The notes under the pieces are model-generated. The model saw only the letters and a program-made list of their open reading frames with translations. It was not told where the DNA came from and made no database searches. Shown piece by piece: positions 54,308 to 64,000 of a DNA stretch of 64,000 bases. Each line of letters opens with the position of its first letter. The stretch's first letter is position 1. Where the stretch lies: assembly GCF_007988965.1 (NCBI RefSeq), contig NZ_BJVD01000002.1:1-64000 (forward strand). The letters run 5' to 3'. This stretch comes from Rummeliibacillus stabekisii. GTDB lineage: Bacteria > Bacillota > Bacilli > Bacillales_A > Planococcaceae. A program made the position numbers and the translations under genes.

Positions 54308-55567
54308 CTATTTAACAACTTTGACTACCTTTGCCTTACTTACATTGCCTGCTTTGTCTTTTGCATAGAAAGCTAGGACTGTTTTAACTTTTTGTTTCTT
54401 AATTTTTAATGTATATGTTCCTTTTTTAGTTGCTGTAGTTTTAGCAATAATTTTGTTTTTAACTTTTACATACACCTTAGATCCTGCTTCTGCTTTGCCT
54501 GTTATTTTAGTTGTTTTCGCTGTTACCTTTTTAGCAGTAGGTTTGTTAGGCGCTGTTTTGTCTAACACTTTTACTTTGGCACCTTTACTGCTATTGCCAG
54601 CTTCATCTACTGATTTAACAATTAAAGTAGTACCAGCTTTTTGTTTAGCTAATTTCACTGTAAAGCTGCCTTTAGAATCAGCTTTATTTGTCGCAATTTT
54701 TTTGCTTTGTTTATAGATAATGATGGTAGCACGTGCTTCTGTTTTGCCTGATACCACTTTGTCTTTATCGCTGAATTTTTTTACTGTTGGTACAGATGGT
54801 GCTGTTTTATCAAGAACTGTTATTGTTACTTCATCACTAGCTTGTCCGCTTTTTAAATCTCTTGCTTTCGCATATAATACTGTTCCTGCCTCTAACTTTT
54901 GGGATAACTGGTATGTAAACTCGCCGTTATCTTGTGTATTAGTCTCAAATTGTAATTGTTTTTTGTCTGTAATTTCGATTTTTGTATTTTTAGAAGCCGT
55001 TCCTTTAATAACTAAGCTTTCTGATGTGATTGGGCTGAACTCGGGTACCGGAACGGGCAGAACTGGATCTGTTGTATCTCCAGGGTTTCCAGGCTGTGTA
55101 ACAACTGGAGGTGGTGTTGTCCCTGAATCTCCTCCTCCTGTAGATGGTGGTGTTGTCCCTGAGTCTCCTCCTCCTGTAGATGGTGGCTGAGTTGTCTTGG
55201 TTATCTTAACCTCATGGGTATCTGACACGCCCCCTGCAGTTAATTTAAGTTTGTAAGTTCCATCTGTTAATGATTCATTTAACGCAATGCTTGTATGAAT
55301 ACTACCATCTGTTTGTATTTCTCCATCTTTCCACTGATAGATTTGGATTAGATTGCTATCGGAATCTACCATTGATAAAACAGGTTTTGTACCTAAACCT
55401 GGTTCTTCATCTTTCATTACTTTTCCCGTTATTAAGATTTTTTCACCTGTTTTATAATCCGATTTATCTGTATTAAAAGATACTACAATATTTGCTGCAT
55501 AAGCCGGAATGACAATACTTAAACATAAGATTAGTGAAGTCATAAAGACGACTATATTTTTCTTCAT
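54308..55567 (-). CDS. Secreted Ig-like domain protein with lysine-rich tail
   Basis: A 419-residue exported protein: signal peptide (cut after AYA, about 24), an N-terminal beta domain (VVSFNTDKSDYKTGEKI, similar to macroglobulin-type MG2 strands), a Gly/Ser/Pro/Thr linker with repeated PPSTGGGDSGTT (about 131-155), and three Big_6-like Ig repeats (about 170-419), each introduced by TAP.(V/K)P or ITSESL. The last two repeats are unusually rich in lysine, so the tail is strongly basic and could bind teichoic acids or anionic polymer; that is inference. There is no LPXTG or SLH motif. It lies 59 bp behind the S8 protease gene with no terminator between, so the two may be cotranscribed. Confidence 0.83.
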   Translation of the reverse strand: MKKNIVVFMTSLILCLSIVIPAYAANIVVSFNTDKSDYKTGEKILITGKVMKDEEPGLGTKPVLSMVDSDSNLIQIYQWKDGEIQTDGSIHTSIALNESLTDGTYKLKLTAGGVSDTHEVKITKTTQPPSTGGGDSGTTPPSTGGGDSGTTPPPVVTQPGNPGDTTDPVLPVPVPEFSPITSESLVIKGTASKNTKIEITDKKQLQFETNTQDNGEFTYQLSQKLEAGTVLYAKARDLKSGQASDEVTITVLDKTAPSVPTVKKFSDKDKVVSGKTEARATIIIYKQSKKIATNKADSKGSFTVKLAKQKAGTTLIVKSVDEAGNSSKGAKVKVLDKTAPNKPTAKKVTAKTTKITGKAEAGSKVYVKVKNKIIAKTTATKKGTYTLKIKKQKVKTVLAFYAKDKAGNVSKAKVVKVVK

Positions 55568-55626
55568 TATTGACCCTCCTTATGAATAGAAAGAGAGGAA
55601 TACTCCTCCCTTTCAACTGTTCCTTA

Positions 55627-58600
55627 TTATTTGATATCAAAGTTGATTGTGCTTGTTTGTGCCAATGGCGTTGGGTTTTCTAGGCTATCCCAAACAAATA
55701 CCTCTGCAGTATAAGCACCTGTTTTAAGTGATTCGAGAGGAATATCTACTCCAACTCTTCCGCGAGAAGCTTTTTTGAATTCATCTAGGCTAAGCACTTT
55801 GAAAATGACCACTTCATCTTTGGAATCTTTCACTTGAACTAACACTTGCGCGTTTTGTTTTACCTCACCGCGGTTTGCGAAGTTGGCAACGATGTTCAAG
55901 ACGCCATCTTCTGTCACAGCTTCTACTGCTTTTCCTTTTGTATTCTTGGTTTGCCCTTCAATGACAATCGGATAGTTAGCAACTGTAAACGTCACTACTT
56001 GTTTTTCGCTTCCTTCTGGACCAAATTCTAATGTGTATTCACCATTTGGTGCAAACTCATCTGGTGTGAAAGTTGAAGTGTATTCTTTTCCTTCACCAGG
56101 CTTTAAGTCAATTACTTTTCCGGTTGGGTCAGTAACTTTTGCTTCCCATTTAACTGATTCATTTGCTTCAGCAGTTAAAGTAGCTGGATTTTCAGTGCTA
56201 ACTTCTTCTGTTGGACCGAAATCATAATTTGTGATAAATCCATTTTCTGGTTGACCTTTGTAGATGACAATCGTTTTCTTTGTCACATGCCCAGATAAAT
56301 CAGTAGCTTCAACCACAACTTTATTCGAGCCTTCTTTTAAATCTAGCTTATAATCATACGAATGAGATAATGCTCTCATTTCATATGGTTCATCGAATTC
56401 ATGATTGTAAACTTCATTGCCATCCACAACAAGACGCAGATCATCATAGTTATCTGAAGCTGTTATCTTTAGTGTTGGGTTCTCTTCATCTTTTCCTACA
56501 ATATTATTATCAGGAATACCTTCCACCTTCAGTTCCGCTGGTGTTGTATCCACAATAACCTGTCTTCTAAACTCAATTTTATTTCCGACTGAGTCCTTAC
56601 CAGAGAAGAAAATATCATGTACGCCATCTTCAGTAAATGTCAGTTGCGTATTAAAGTCATATCGCTTCGTTACTTTATTGTACGTTACAGGAATTTCGAT
56701 ACCGCCGCCTTCCAATTTATCACCGGTAACTTTTAATTCCTCAATTTTTGAAGCATCTTCAACATATCCAGTTACAGCCATTGACTTTGTATCATAGACA
56801 CCAAGGGCTTCTGGTGAAGTAGTGACAATGTAAGGAATAGTATTATCATTTGTAACTGTTGTGGATGCAATATTATTTGCATTATCTACAGCTACAATTT
56901 GAATAGTTGATTTATCCTTTACATTGCTCACAGGTACTTTAAATGCTTTTGCTTTAGATCCATCTAAATAGCCTGCATTTTTACCATCTACAAGGATTTG
57001 AATATATTGCAATCCACTACCTGCCATATCTGTTGCTTCAAAATAAAGTTGACCTTTATTGCTACTGAATGAAGCATTAGTAATTTCAGGTTTTACCGTA
57101 TCAACAATTACTGGAATCTTTGTAACCTGTGGCTCTTTACCTTCATAATCAACTTGTGTTTTTACTTGATAGAAGTATTTGCCGTCTTTAGCTTTTTCAT
57201 TTCTGATATAGCCATCCCAGTTTGTTCTGCTTGGATTGTATACATACGGTGCTGTGGCTTTATAATTTTTGCTTTGTGCACCTCTAGTCGTTAATTTCCT
57301 TAATTCCTTACCGCTTTCATCCACAATACTATACTCAACAGATTTACTGTTACGAAGGAAAGAAAGAACTGGGGTAACAGAATCTTTTTGCTTATCACCA
57401 TTAGGTGAGATAGCAATTGCATTTTTGCTTAAGTCGCCTGTCAGCGCATTTTCGCCTAGTGCATTTCCTTTTTCATCAACCATGAAGGAAGTTTCTAGAT
57501 AAGATCCATCCTCATAAATCATGTTGTCTAGTATTGGAGCTTTGTTCCAATCTCCTTTGAATCCAACAAAAGGAACTGTCAGCTCAGGTGCTGCCTTTTC
57601 TTTATCAGTACCTACTAGTCTCACAAAGCCTTCTACAAAGTAGCCATTCTTCATTAATTTCTCTAATTTTTCTTTGGCATTAGTTAAATTTACTTTTACA
57701 GTAATATCTTTAGTGCCATTTCCGAATAACGTAAACTTAGGTGTATCTACAGTAATTTTCGCTTCATCAGCAATATTTTGCTCTTTTAAATCAAGCTTTC
57801 CTCCTGTCACTGAATCTGTCAGTAATGATGTTTTCACCTCATATTCAAGATCATCATTACTTGTATTAGTTGCAGTTAGAGTGAATGAGAAGGAATCATC
57901 TTTGATTTCTTTTAATTCTACTTTACCTTCATTGGTACCCTTCTTCGCTACATACACAGGTGTTGATACAGCAGAATGCAGCTGCATAATTCCTGCTCCT
58001 TGGCGACGAGGCGAGTAGTAGATTCCACCATTATCCGGATCTTCAACAGGTTTAGCTGTATTCATCAACAACAGTTTCGCCATCTTAGATTTAGCCGCAT
58101 CCTTTAAATCTGGGAATAGTTCTTTTACGCGTTGAAGAACTAATGCTGATCCACCTGATACATGAGGAGCCGCCATCGATGTACCACTCATCAGTCCGTA
58201 TTTATCATTATTTAATGTAGAATAAATCTGTCCTCCTGGAGCAGTGATTTCAGGCTTCATCTCAAGGCTTGGCGTTACGCCCCATGAGGTAAACGTGGAC
58301 ATTTTACCAGCTGCAGTATTTACAACAGATTGTTGCTTACCTGTAAATGTTACTTTTCCTTTACCACCTGCTGCTTGTAATTTTGCAGCCAAATTGTTCC
58401 CTTCACTTTGGGCAAGTGAAACAAGTGGAATAGTTGGATTATTTAATGCCATGCTGACATAATCACCGTGAGATACATGCCCTCTTACGATGACACCTAC
58501 TGCTCCTGCTTTTTCAGCTTGTGCTTGGATTTCTCCATAGTTAGGATTAGTTGCTGTACGAACTGCAACCACCACTTTACCTTTTACGTCTTTGTTGTTA

Positions 58601-59976
58601 TATTGCGCAGGACTTCCATCCCCTACATATACAACATCTACTTCCTTGTTACCAAACACTTCTAAAGGATCTGGAGACGATTGTTTTTTGTATGGTACAT
58701 TGATTGTTTCATCGCCAATTTTTATATCAAATTCGTCTAGACTAATCTTATTATTTTCCATTGAGGCAACTGATAGTGAGCTTTTAGAAACAGAAGGAGC
58801 ACCAACTAATCCAATATCTGGGTTTGTTGCCAATGGCGCACCGTCGAATTCACCACTGATGTTATCCGAGTTACCAGCAGAAATGGACATAACAATGCCA
58901 TTGTTCACCGCATTATCAACTGCTTTTTGTTCAAGGTTAGTATCATCTACGAACCCTGCAGTAGATCCTAAGCTCATATTCAATACATCTGCTCCAAGCT
59001 TAATTCCATCGTCAATTGCTTTAATATAGATATCTCCAAACGTTGATGGCATAGCAGGGTCATTGCCGAATACTTTCAGCGCTAATAATTGCGCTTCAGG
59101 TGCTACGCCTTGTACGCCACCATTGTTTTCATCACCATTTGCTGCGACCGTACCACCGACGTGCATTCCATGCATGGATGCATCTGGTCCAAGATCTAGT
59201 ACTTCATCATTTTTATCTGCATAGTTATAGCCATAAGGAACCTTATCTGTGTAGAATTTGCCTGGTAAACTATTCTTTGTGATGAGGTCATTGGTAGAAT
59301 TTTCGGATAATTTTTCTCCTTCTTTTGTTGTTAGTTTCATATCTTTATGTTTAAAATCAATCCCTGTATCAATAATGCCGACAACCATACCTTTTCCGTT
59401 ATAGCCGTCTTTCCATGTTTGCTGTGCCTCAACCATTTCTTTACTAGTCACCATATCAGGCTTTTCTTTTGGCCGTTCATACTCTGTTGCAATACTTACA
59501 CTAAGTACGCCCGGCAGTTTTTCTAGTTTTTCAATATTTCCATATTCCATTTCACCGCTGACACCGTTCAATACGGTCGTGAATGAATTATTTAATGTAA
59601 GACCAATATTTTGCTTTTTAACGTTTGCTAAGAAATCTTTTTGTTCATCTTTAATATCAGATTCCAGCTTTAGGCGTGTTTTAGGTGCCAATTCTTTATA
59701 CATCACGCCTTTGTCTTGGGCATAGGAAATGGCTGGAGCGCCCTCTAATTCAACAATGACCCGGACTTTCTGATTATCTTCAAACTCTGCATCTCGATCA
59801 ACCTTTGTTTCTTTTGCCAAGTCCTTAACGAGATTGCTAACTTCCACTTTGTCAAAATCAGTGCTAGTTTCTGTCTCTGCTTTTGCGTGACCTGCCATCA
59901 TCAACATATTAGATGCTAATAATGCCGATGCTAATCCAACTGTAATACCCTTTTTAAACAGCTTATTCTTGTCCAA
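55627..59976 (-). CDS. Large secreted S8 (subtilisin-like) serine protease, Vpr/C5a-peptidase type
   Basis: A 1449-residue extracellular protease. Signal peptide (cut near 33), inhibitor_I9-like propeptide (about 70-165), and catalytic domain with Asp203 (GIIDTGID), His272 (MHVGGTVAANG), oxyanion Asn369 (SAGNS) and Ser600 (GTSMAAPHVSGG). The motif before His is GMH and not the usual GTH. A protease-associated domain (about 440-545) is inserted between Asn and Ser. An Fn3-like domain follows (about 690-830), then several Ig-like repeats and a last beta domain. No cell-wall anchor is visible at the C-terminus. TTG start at 59976 with AGGGGAGAATAAT. It precedes the Ig-like gene. Confidence 0.93.
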   Translation of the reverse strand: MDKNKLFKKGITVGLASALLASNMLMMAGHAKAETETSTDFDKVEVSNLVKDLAKETKVDRDAEFEDNQKVRVIVELEGAPAISYAQDKGVMYKELAPKTRLKLESDIKDEQKDFLANVKKQNIGLTLNNSFTTVLNGVSGEMEYGNIEKLEKLPGVLSVSIATEYERPKEKPDMVTSKEMVEAQQTWKDGYNGKGMVVGIIDTGIDFKHKDMKLTTKEGEKLSENSTNDLITKNSLPGKFYTDKVPYGYNYADKNDEVLDLGPDASMHGMHVGGTVAANGDENNGGVQGVAPEAQLLALKVFGNDPAMPSTFGDIYIKAIDDGIKLGADVLNMSLGSTAGFVDDTNLEQKAVDNAVNNGIVMSISAGNSDNISGEFDGAPLATNPDIGLVGAPSVSKSSLSVASMENNKISLDEFDIKIGDETINVPYKKQSSPDPLEVFGNKEVDVVYVGDGSPAQYNNKDVKGKVVVAVRTATNPNYGEIQAQAEKAGAVGVIVRGHVSHGDYVSMALNNPTIPLVSLAQSEGNNLAAKLQAAGGKGKVTFTGKQQSVVNTAAGKMSTFTSWGVTPSLEMKPEITAPGGQIYSTLNNDKYGLMSGTSMAAPHVSGGSALVLQRVKELFPDLKDAAKSKMAKLLLMNTAKPVEDPDNGGIYYSPRRQGAGIMQLHSAVSTPVYVAKKGTNEGKVELKEIKDDSFSFTLTATNTSNDDLEYEVKTSLLTDSVTGGKLDLKEQNIADEAKITVDTPKFTLFGNGTKDITVKVNLTNAKEKLEKLMKNGYFVEGFVRLVGTDKEKAAPELTVPFVGFKGDWNKAPILDNMIYEDGSYLETSFMVDEKGNALGENALTGDLSKNAIAISPNGDKQKDSVTPVLSFLRNSKSVEYSIVDESGKELRKLTTRGAQSKNYKATAPYVYNPSRTNWDGYIRNEKAKDGKYFYQVKTQVDYEGKEPQVTKIPVIVDTVKPEITNASFSSNKGQLYFEATDMAGSGLQYIQILVDGKNAGYLDGSKAKAFKVPVSNVKDKSTIQIVAVDNANNIASTTVTNDNTIPYIVTTSPEALGVYDTKSMAVTGYVEDASKIEELKVTGDKLEGGGIEIPVTYNKVTKRYDFNTQLTFTEDGVHDIFFSGKDSVGNKIEFRRQVIVDTTPAELKVEGIPDNNIVGKDEENPTLKITASDNYDDLRLVVDGNEVYNHEFDEPYEMRALSHSYDYKLDLKEGSNKVVVEATDLSGHVTKKTIVIYKGQPENGFITNYDFGPTEEVSTENPATLTAEANESVKWEAKVTDPTGKVIDLKPGEGKEYTSTFTPDEFAPNGEYTLEFGPEGSEKQVVTFTVANYPIVIEGQTKNTKGKAVEAVTEDGVLNIVANFANRGEVKQNAQVLVQVKDSKDEVVIFKVLSLDEFKKASRGRVGVDIPLESLKTGAYTAEVFVWDSLENPTPLAQTSTINFDIK

Positions 59977-60332
59977 ATTATTCTCCCCTTTTCTGAATAT
60001 ATGAGCACCTCTTTTGTGTGAAAATTCTAAGTTAGCAAGCTAGGTAAAAGAATTATATCACCTATGTTTATAATGTTAAATAGAAATATTCTGAACATTT
60101 TATATTATTAATAAATTGTTTTTCGACATAAATTGGAGGTTTTCAACCAAGAGATATAGATTTTTAATATTTTTTTGTTCATTGAAAGATTATTATAGTT
60201 GTTTTGTAGGATTCCAATAGTTAATTATTGAGGCCTAATTGAAGTGAATAGAAATAGTATAATTGATAGGTTTGCACTCTCTATGATATTTAGATAAAGT
60301 ACATATACCAGCCGACGAGTAGAAGTAAATAC
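59977..60332. other. Upstream region of the protease gene
   Basis: About 356 bp of AT-rich DNA with no coding-like frame. It must hold the S8 protease promoter; several A/T-rich -10-like boxes exist, but none with a good -35 could be chosen. Confidence 0.4.
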
Positions 60333-60367
60333 AAAAAAAGCCCTCAATCTTTTAAGATTGAAGACTT
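60333..60367 (-). terminator. Terminator after the P1 peptidase gene
   Basis: CCTCAATCTT faces AAGATTGAAG, and AAAAAAAG at the left end becomes a U-run on the minus strand. It lies about 50 bp past the peptidase stop and shows the same core as the terminators at 54248 and 32748. Confidence 0.85.
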
Positions 60368-60416
60368 CGATATACTGTATCAAAAAGATAAAAACATGAT
60401 AGTTATGAATTACCCC

Positions 60417-61490
60417 TTATCCTTTAAGCCCCATTAAAACTTCATAAGGAACTTCCTCTTTCACCTTTCCCTTGTTACCCTTGGTAGTGGTGGCTTTACA
60501 GATAGAATTCCAAATAGCTTCTTCCACAGTGTCCACCGCCATTTCAAAAAGTTGCGAGATCAGCTGACCATCCTCTCGTAAAAAGTGAAATGTGTTGCAT
60601 TCCTGGTTAGGTGGCAGCTTATGAGGAATACGATGCGCTGTGGAAAAGGCAATAACGATATCTCCGCTTCCATGGGATGCATAAGACCCCGTTCTTGAAA
60701 GACCAAAGGCAGCGCGTTTCGCTAATCGCTGCAATTGCCTTTCATTTAAAGGAGCATCTGTTGCAAGGACAATCATAATAGAACCATCCGGCATTCTTTC
60801 TTTGTTCTCTTCCTCTTTCACGAATTGACCGTCACCCGGTATGCGCAAATCCTTTTTTTCGCCAAAATTGCTCACGACTATAGCTCCAACTGTATACAGA
60901 TTATCCCCAAAGGAGGCCACTCTTGAGCTTGTCCCAATGCCTCCTTTATAACCTAAGCAAGACATACCTGTCCCCGCACCAACGCATCCTTCTTCCACCA
61001 TGCCACTATCAGCATTCTGAATTGCTTGAATGGCATGTTCTGGTGCAACATGCATGCCGCGAATATCATTCAGATACCCATCGTTGCACTCTCCTACAAT
61101 GACATTGACAGTGCCGGTTGTATCGCCAATTTGCGGATTTTGCCTGAGAAGATAACGAATGGTTCCATCTAAGACTGCCGGAACAGATAGCGTATTTGTT
61201 AGCATAATGGGGCTTTCAATTACACCCAATTCTTGCAGCTGGATGGTCCCTACCGTCTTGCCAAATCCATTAATCACATATGAGCTCCCTAAAACTTTTT
61301 CTTCGAAGAGAGAATCAGTATGAGGCAGGATAGCTGTTACCCCTGTTCGAATGGCATGTCCGTCTTCATTATTATAGGAAAGGGTAACATGTCCCACCTT
61401 CACTCCCGAAACATCTGTTATCGAATTATGTTTTCCGGTTTGAAATCTCCCTATTTTAATACCTAAATCACGTAGTCTCACTCTGCTCAT
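60417..61490 (-). CDS. P1 family peptidase (DmpA/BapA-like aminopeptidase)
   Basis: A 357-residue N-terminal-nucleophile-type peptidase of the DmpA family, whose characterised members are D-/L-aminopeptidases or beta-peptidyl aminopeptidases made as a self-cleaving precursor. Family motifs are NSITDVSGVKVGHVTL (about 22-37), GFGKTVGTIQLQELG (about 75-89), GAGTGMSCLGYKGGIGTSS (about 171-189) and GAIVVSNFG (about 203-211). The precise cleavage site I do not assign. It is encoded directly behind an oligopeptide ABC transporter, so it probably degrades imported peptides, perhaps those with D- or beta-residues. Confidence 0.9.
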   Translation of the reverse strand: MSRVRLRDLGIKIGRFQTGKHNSITDVSGVKVGHVTLSYNNEDGHAIRTGVTAILPHTDSLFEEKVLGSSYVINGFGKTVGTIQLQELGVIESPIMLTNTLSVPAVLDGTIRYLLRQNPQIGDTTGTVNVIVGECNDGYLNDIRGMHVAPEHAIQAIQNADSGMVEEGCVGAGTGMSCLGYKGGIGTSSRVASFGDNLYTVGAIVVSNFGEKKDLRIPGDGQFVKEEENKERMPDGSIMIVLATDAPLNERQLQRLAKRAAFGLSRTGSYASHGSGDIVIAFSTAHRIPHKLPPNQECNTFHFLREDGQLISQLFEMAVDTVEEAIWNSICKATTTKGNKGKVKEEVPYEVLMGLKG

Positions 61491-61542
61491 TTCTTTTCAC
61501 CACCAAAATCTGTCTATTATATAAATTGAAGACTATCTCTTT

Positions 61543-62508
61543 TCAATATAAATGACAAGCAGAAAAATGGCCTGGAGAAGTTTCCTTTAATAAAGGAACT
61601 TCGGTTTTGCAAATTTCCATACAGGCATTGCAGCGTGGGTGGAACGTACAACCAGTTGGTGGATTTGATGGGCTTGGTATATCTCCTTGTAAAACAATCC
61701 GTTCTTTTTTCACACGCGGATTAGCTATTGGCACAGCAGACATTAACGCTTTGGTGTATGGATGCTTTGGATTTTCGTACAAAGTCTCTTTCCGAGCAAT
61801 CTCCACTAATTTACCAAGATACATTACACCTACCCGATCACTGATATGTTCGACAACACTTAAATCATGAGATATGAAGAGATAAGTTAACCCAAATTCC
61901 TCTTGTAAATCTTGCATGAGATTCAACACTTGCGATTGAATGGACACATCCAATGCAGACACAGGTTCATCTGCTACTATCAATTTCGGATTGACAGCAA
62001 GCGCTCGCGCAATCCCAATTCGTTGCCTTTGTCCACCACTGAATTCATGTGGATAACGATTGGCGTGATAGGATGTAAGCCCAACACATTCTAATAATTC
62101 ATGTACTTTTTTTATTCTGTCTTTTTTGTTCATCATATTATGAACAATTAAGGGCTCAGCAATAGTTTCGCCTATCGTCATTCGTGGATTTAAGGAGGCA
62201 TATGGATCCTGAAAGATCATTTGTAATTCTTTTCTTGCTTCTCGAATTTGTTTGTCGTTTAACTTACTAAGATCTCTTCCGTCAAACAAGATTTCTCCCT
62301 CAGTCGGTGCAAGCAGTCTTGTAATCATTCGTCCAGTCGTAGACTTGCCGCATCCACTTTCCCCAACTAACCCTAACGTCTCTCCTTTTTCGATAGTAAG
62401 CGATACTCCGTCCACTGCTCGAACAAAAGACTTTTTCTGCCCAAACAAACCTTTGTTGACTGGAAAATGTTTTTTTAGATTTTTGACTTCCAATAAGAGC
62501 TCTGTCAT
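61543..62508 (-). CDS. Oligopeptide/dipeptide ABC transporter ATPase (DppF/OppF-like)
   Basis: A 321-residue nucleotide-binding subunit. Walker A is [14 protein letters not shown] (about 46-59), Q-loop [12 protein letters not shown], signature [15 protein letters not shown] (about 155-169), Walker [13 protein letters not shown] and switch His in LFISHDLSV. The C-terminal extension carries cysteines in GCTFHPRC and [10 protein letters not shown], the oligopeptide_HPY motif that binds an Fe-S cluster in some homologues. It follows dppD with no gap, stop and start being adjacent. Peptide uptake energised by ATP is well supported for the family; exact peptides are not known. Confidence 0.95.
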   Translation of the reverse strand: MTELLLEVKNLKKHFPVNKGLFGQKKSFVRAVDGVSLTIEKGETLGLVGESGCGKSTTGRMITRLLAPTEGEILFDGRDLSKLNDKQIREARKELQMIFQDPYASLNPRMTIGETIAEPLIVHNMMNKKDRIKKVHELLECVGLTSYHANRYPHEFSGGQRQRIGIARALAVNPKLIVADEPVSALDVSIQSQVLNLMQDLQEEFGLTYLFISHDLSVVEHISDRVGVMYLGKLVEIARKETLYENPKHPYTKALMSAVPIANPRVKKERIVLQGDIPSPSNPPTGCTFHPRCNACMEICKTEVPLLKETSPGHFSACHLY

Positions 62509-63501
62509 TTACTTTGCCTCCTTTACAAATTCATCCTCATAAAGGAAACAGCGACACTGATGTCCATTCGAAATCTGGCTCAACTCTGGATCTTCCGTTT
62601 TACAAATCTCCATTACTTCTATGCAACGCGGAGCAAATTTGCAGCCCTTTGGCATATTAGCAGGAGTCGGAACATTACCCGGAATAGACGTAAGCCGCTC
62701 TGATTTCAATCCTAATTTTGGAACAGAATTTAACAAGCCCTTTGTATAAGGATGTTTCGGATTTTCAAATAGTTCAAAGACATCCGCCTCTTCTACCACC
62801 TTGCCCGCGTACATAACGACAATACGATCACACATTTCGGCCACTACCCCTAAATCATGAGTGATCAGCATCATAGCTGTACCCTTTTCTTGTTTCACCT
62901 TTTTCATGATTTCTAATATTTGAGCCTGTATGGTTACATCTAATGCAGTTGTTGGTTCATCTGCTATTAATAATGTAGGATTACAAGACATGGCCATCGC
63001 AATCATTACTCTCTGTCTCATGCCGCCGGAAAGTTGGTGGGGAAATTCATCGATAATCTCTTCTGCTCTAGGTATACCAACAAGCTTTAACATGTTGATG
63101 ACGTGTTCTCGCGTTTTTTTCTTGTCATACTTCAAGTGTAGCCTAACTGCCTCTCCAATTTGTTGACCTATTTTATAAACTGGATTAAGCGATGTCATAG
63201 GTTCTTGAAAGATCATAGCTATTTCATTGCCTCGTATTTTACGCATTTTGTCTTCTGGCAGGGTTAAAAGATCACTATCTTTAAACCTGATAGATCCATC
63301 TACGACTTTACCAGGTGTATGACCAAGCAAGCCCATAATAGAAAGCGACGTTACACTTTTTCCACATCCGGATTCACCCACAATGCCCAGTGTCTCTCCT
63401 TCATTGATAAATAGGTCAACGCCATTCACTGCAGGTATTTGTTGATTATCAACGAAAAAATAAGTTTTTAAATTAGATATCTCTAATAACCTATTACTCA
63501 T
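62509..63501 (-). CDS. Oligopeptide/dipeptide ABC transporter ATPase (DppD/OppD-like)
   Basis: A 330-residue partner ATPase. Walker [15 protein letters not shown] (about 39-52), Q-loop FQEPMTSLNPVYK, signature LSGGMRQRVMIAMAM (about 157-171), Walker B LIADEPTTALD and switch His in MLITHDLGVV. The C-terminus again has the HPY-type cysteines ([17 protein letters not shown]). It lies 18 bp after the dppC-like gene and forms a heterodimer with DppF in the usual model. No unusual residue is seen. Confidence 0.95.
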   Translation of the reverse strand: MSNRLLEISNLKTYFFVDNQQIPAVNGVDLFINEGETLGIVGESGCGKSVTSLSIMGLLGHTPGKVVDGSIRFKDSDLLTLPEDKMRKIRGNEIAMIFQEPMTSLNPVYKIGQQIGEAVRLHLKYDKKKTREHVINMLKLVGIPRAEEIIDEFPHQLSGGMRQRVMIAMAMSCNPTLLIADEPTTALDVTIQAQILEIMKKVKQEKGTAMMLITHDLGVVAEMCDRIVVMYAGKVVEEADVFELFENPKHPYTKGLLNSVPKLGLKSERLTSIPGNVPTPANMPKGCKFAPRCIEVMEICKTEDPELSQISNGHQCRCFLYEDEFVKEAK

Positions 63502-63519
63502 ATGATCGCTCCCTATCTA

Positions 63520-64000
63520 TTAATCTTTCATCTTCGGATCGAGCGCATCTCGTAATCCATCACCTAACAAATTAAAAGCAAGAACCGTAATAAATATGGA
63601 TAGACCGGGGAAAAACGTAACATGGGGAGCCGTGTTTAGAAAATCTCTCCCTGCACTGAGCATGGCACCCCATTCTGGAGATGGCGGCTGTGCACCCAAT
63701 CCTAAAAAGCTCAAACTTGCAGCTGTTAAAATCGCTGTGCCAATTCGCATCGTAAAATAGACAATGATACTTGAGAGGGTGCTGGGGAAAATGTGTTTAA
63801 ATATAATCCTTTTTGCTGATGCTCCAACTGACCTGGCCGATTCAACATACAACGTTTCTTTAATCGAGAGAGTACTGCTTCTGACAATTCGCGCAAAAGT
63901 CGGTATACCAAAAATAGCAACAGCAATCACGACATTCCCTAACCCTGGCCCCAAGATAGCGATAATCCCAATAGCGAGTAAAATGCCGGGAAAGGCAAAT
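63520..64000 (-). CDS. Dipeptide ABC transporter permease (DppC/OppC-like), 5' end beyond window
   Basis: Partial gene. The frame stays open to the last base of the window, adding [16 protein letters not shown] in front of [20 protein letters not shown], which is normal DppC sequence; the apparent TTG start at 63954 is therefore internal. The 160 residues present cover the C-terminal half of the permease, with the EAA coupling loop [20 protein letters not shown] (about 50-69 of the visible part) that contacts the ATPases, and at least three helices. The remaining gene and probably dppB and the binding protein lie to the right. Confidence 0.93.
   Translation of the reverse strand, partial: FAFPGILLAIGIIAILGPGLGNVVIAVAIFGIPTFARIVRSSTLSIKETLYVESARSVGASAKRIIFKHIFPSTLSSIIVYFTMRIGTAILTAASLSFLGLGAQPPSPEWGAMLSAGRDFLNTAPHVTFFPGLSIFITVLAFNLLGDGLRDALDPKMKD

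Noticed and set aside
63520-63954. Complete 144-residue permease starting at 63954
   Set aside because: The frame continues to base 64000 with normal DppC sequence, so the gene is cut by the window edge and is not truncated in nature as far as can be seen.

Overview
The window is about 64 kb of low-GC DNA with Bacillaceae-type gene content: AGGAGG-type ribosome sites, many TTG/GTG starts, a GlpP-controlled glycerol locus, a monoderm-type Pel exopolysaccharide operon, an LPQTG wall-anchored adhesin, lipoproteins and Opp/Dpp transporters. It looks like a chromosomal segment of a Bacillus-like Firmicute; the genus cannot be fixed from the sequence alone. No rRNA, tRNA, CRISPR array, transposase or phage gene was seen. 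The left edge carries a short 35-bp tandem repeat and the right edge cuts through a dppC-like permease gene.

Layout. (1) 0.2-5.3 kb, minus strand: glpP-glpF-glpK-glpD, with attenuator hairpins before glpF and glpD and a cre-like site on the glpF -35 box. (2) 5.6-8.6 kb, minus: two overlapping YibE/F membrane proteins, then a nucleoside hydrolase. (3) 8.9-21.2 kb, minus: a secreted beta-helix protein with its own upstream region, preceded on the strand by a seven-gene operon: UDP-sugar epimerase fused to PelD, PelE, PelA deacetylase, PelF, PelG fused to a CotH kinase with an internal lipobox, a VTC-type polyphosphate polymerase domain protein and a DUF4956 membrane protein. (4) 21.6-31.4 kb, minus: a 1781-residue CnaB adhesin with a structured leader, and upstream of it a response regulator with an AfsR/SARP-like output plus a composite sensor kinase whose first phospho-acceptor histidine is Asn.

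(5) 31.5-38.9 kb: glycerate kinase, an orphan HTH protein, then a 5-oxoproline module of pxpB-pxpC-pxpA divergent from DUF969-DUF979-pcp, in which the peptidase releases 5-oxoproline and PxpABC opens it to glutamate. (6) 39.3-44.3 kb, plus: RpiR regulator, M20 deacylase, GNAT, N-succinylamino acid racemase/OSBS-like enzyme and YkvI transporter, matching the known route that turns D-amino acids into L-amino acids through N-succinyl intermediates. (7) 44.5-54.1 kb: a lipoprotein glycerophosphodiesterase; a divergent TetR-controlled cluster (Asp/Glu/hydantoin racemase, NCS1 permease, DUF917, HyuA-like); an AbgB-like amidohydrolase with a YfcC permease. (8) 54.3-64 kb, minus: a lysine-rich Ig-like secreted protein and a large S8 protease, then a P1/DmpA peptidase with Dpp/Opp transporter genes.

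Two themes join the parts. One is surface building: Pel polymer, adhesin, secreted protease and Ig protein. The other is recovery of unusual peptides and amino acids: pyroglutamate, D-amino acids, N-acyl amino acids, hydantoin-like compounds and oligopeptides. The least expected part is the Pel operon, with two gene fusions and a CotH-VTC-DUF4956 tail that suggests a phosphate or polyphosphate modification step on an exopolysaccharide machine.
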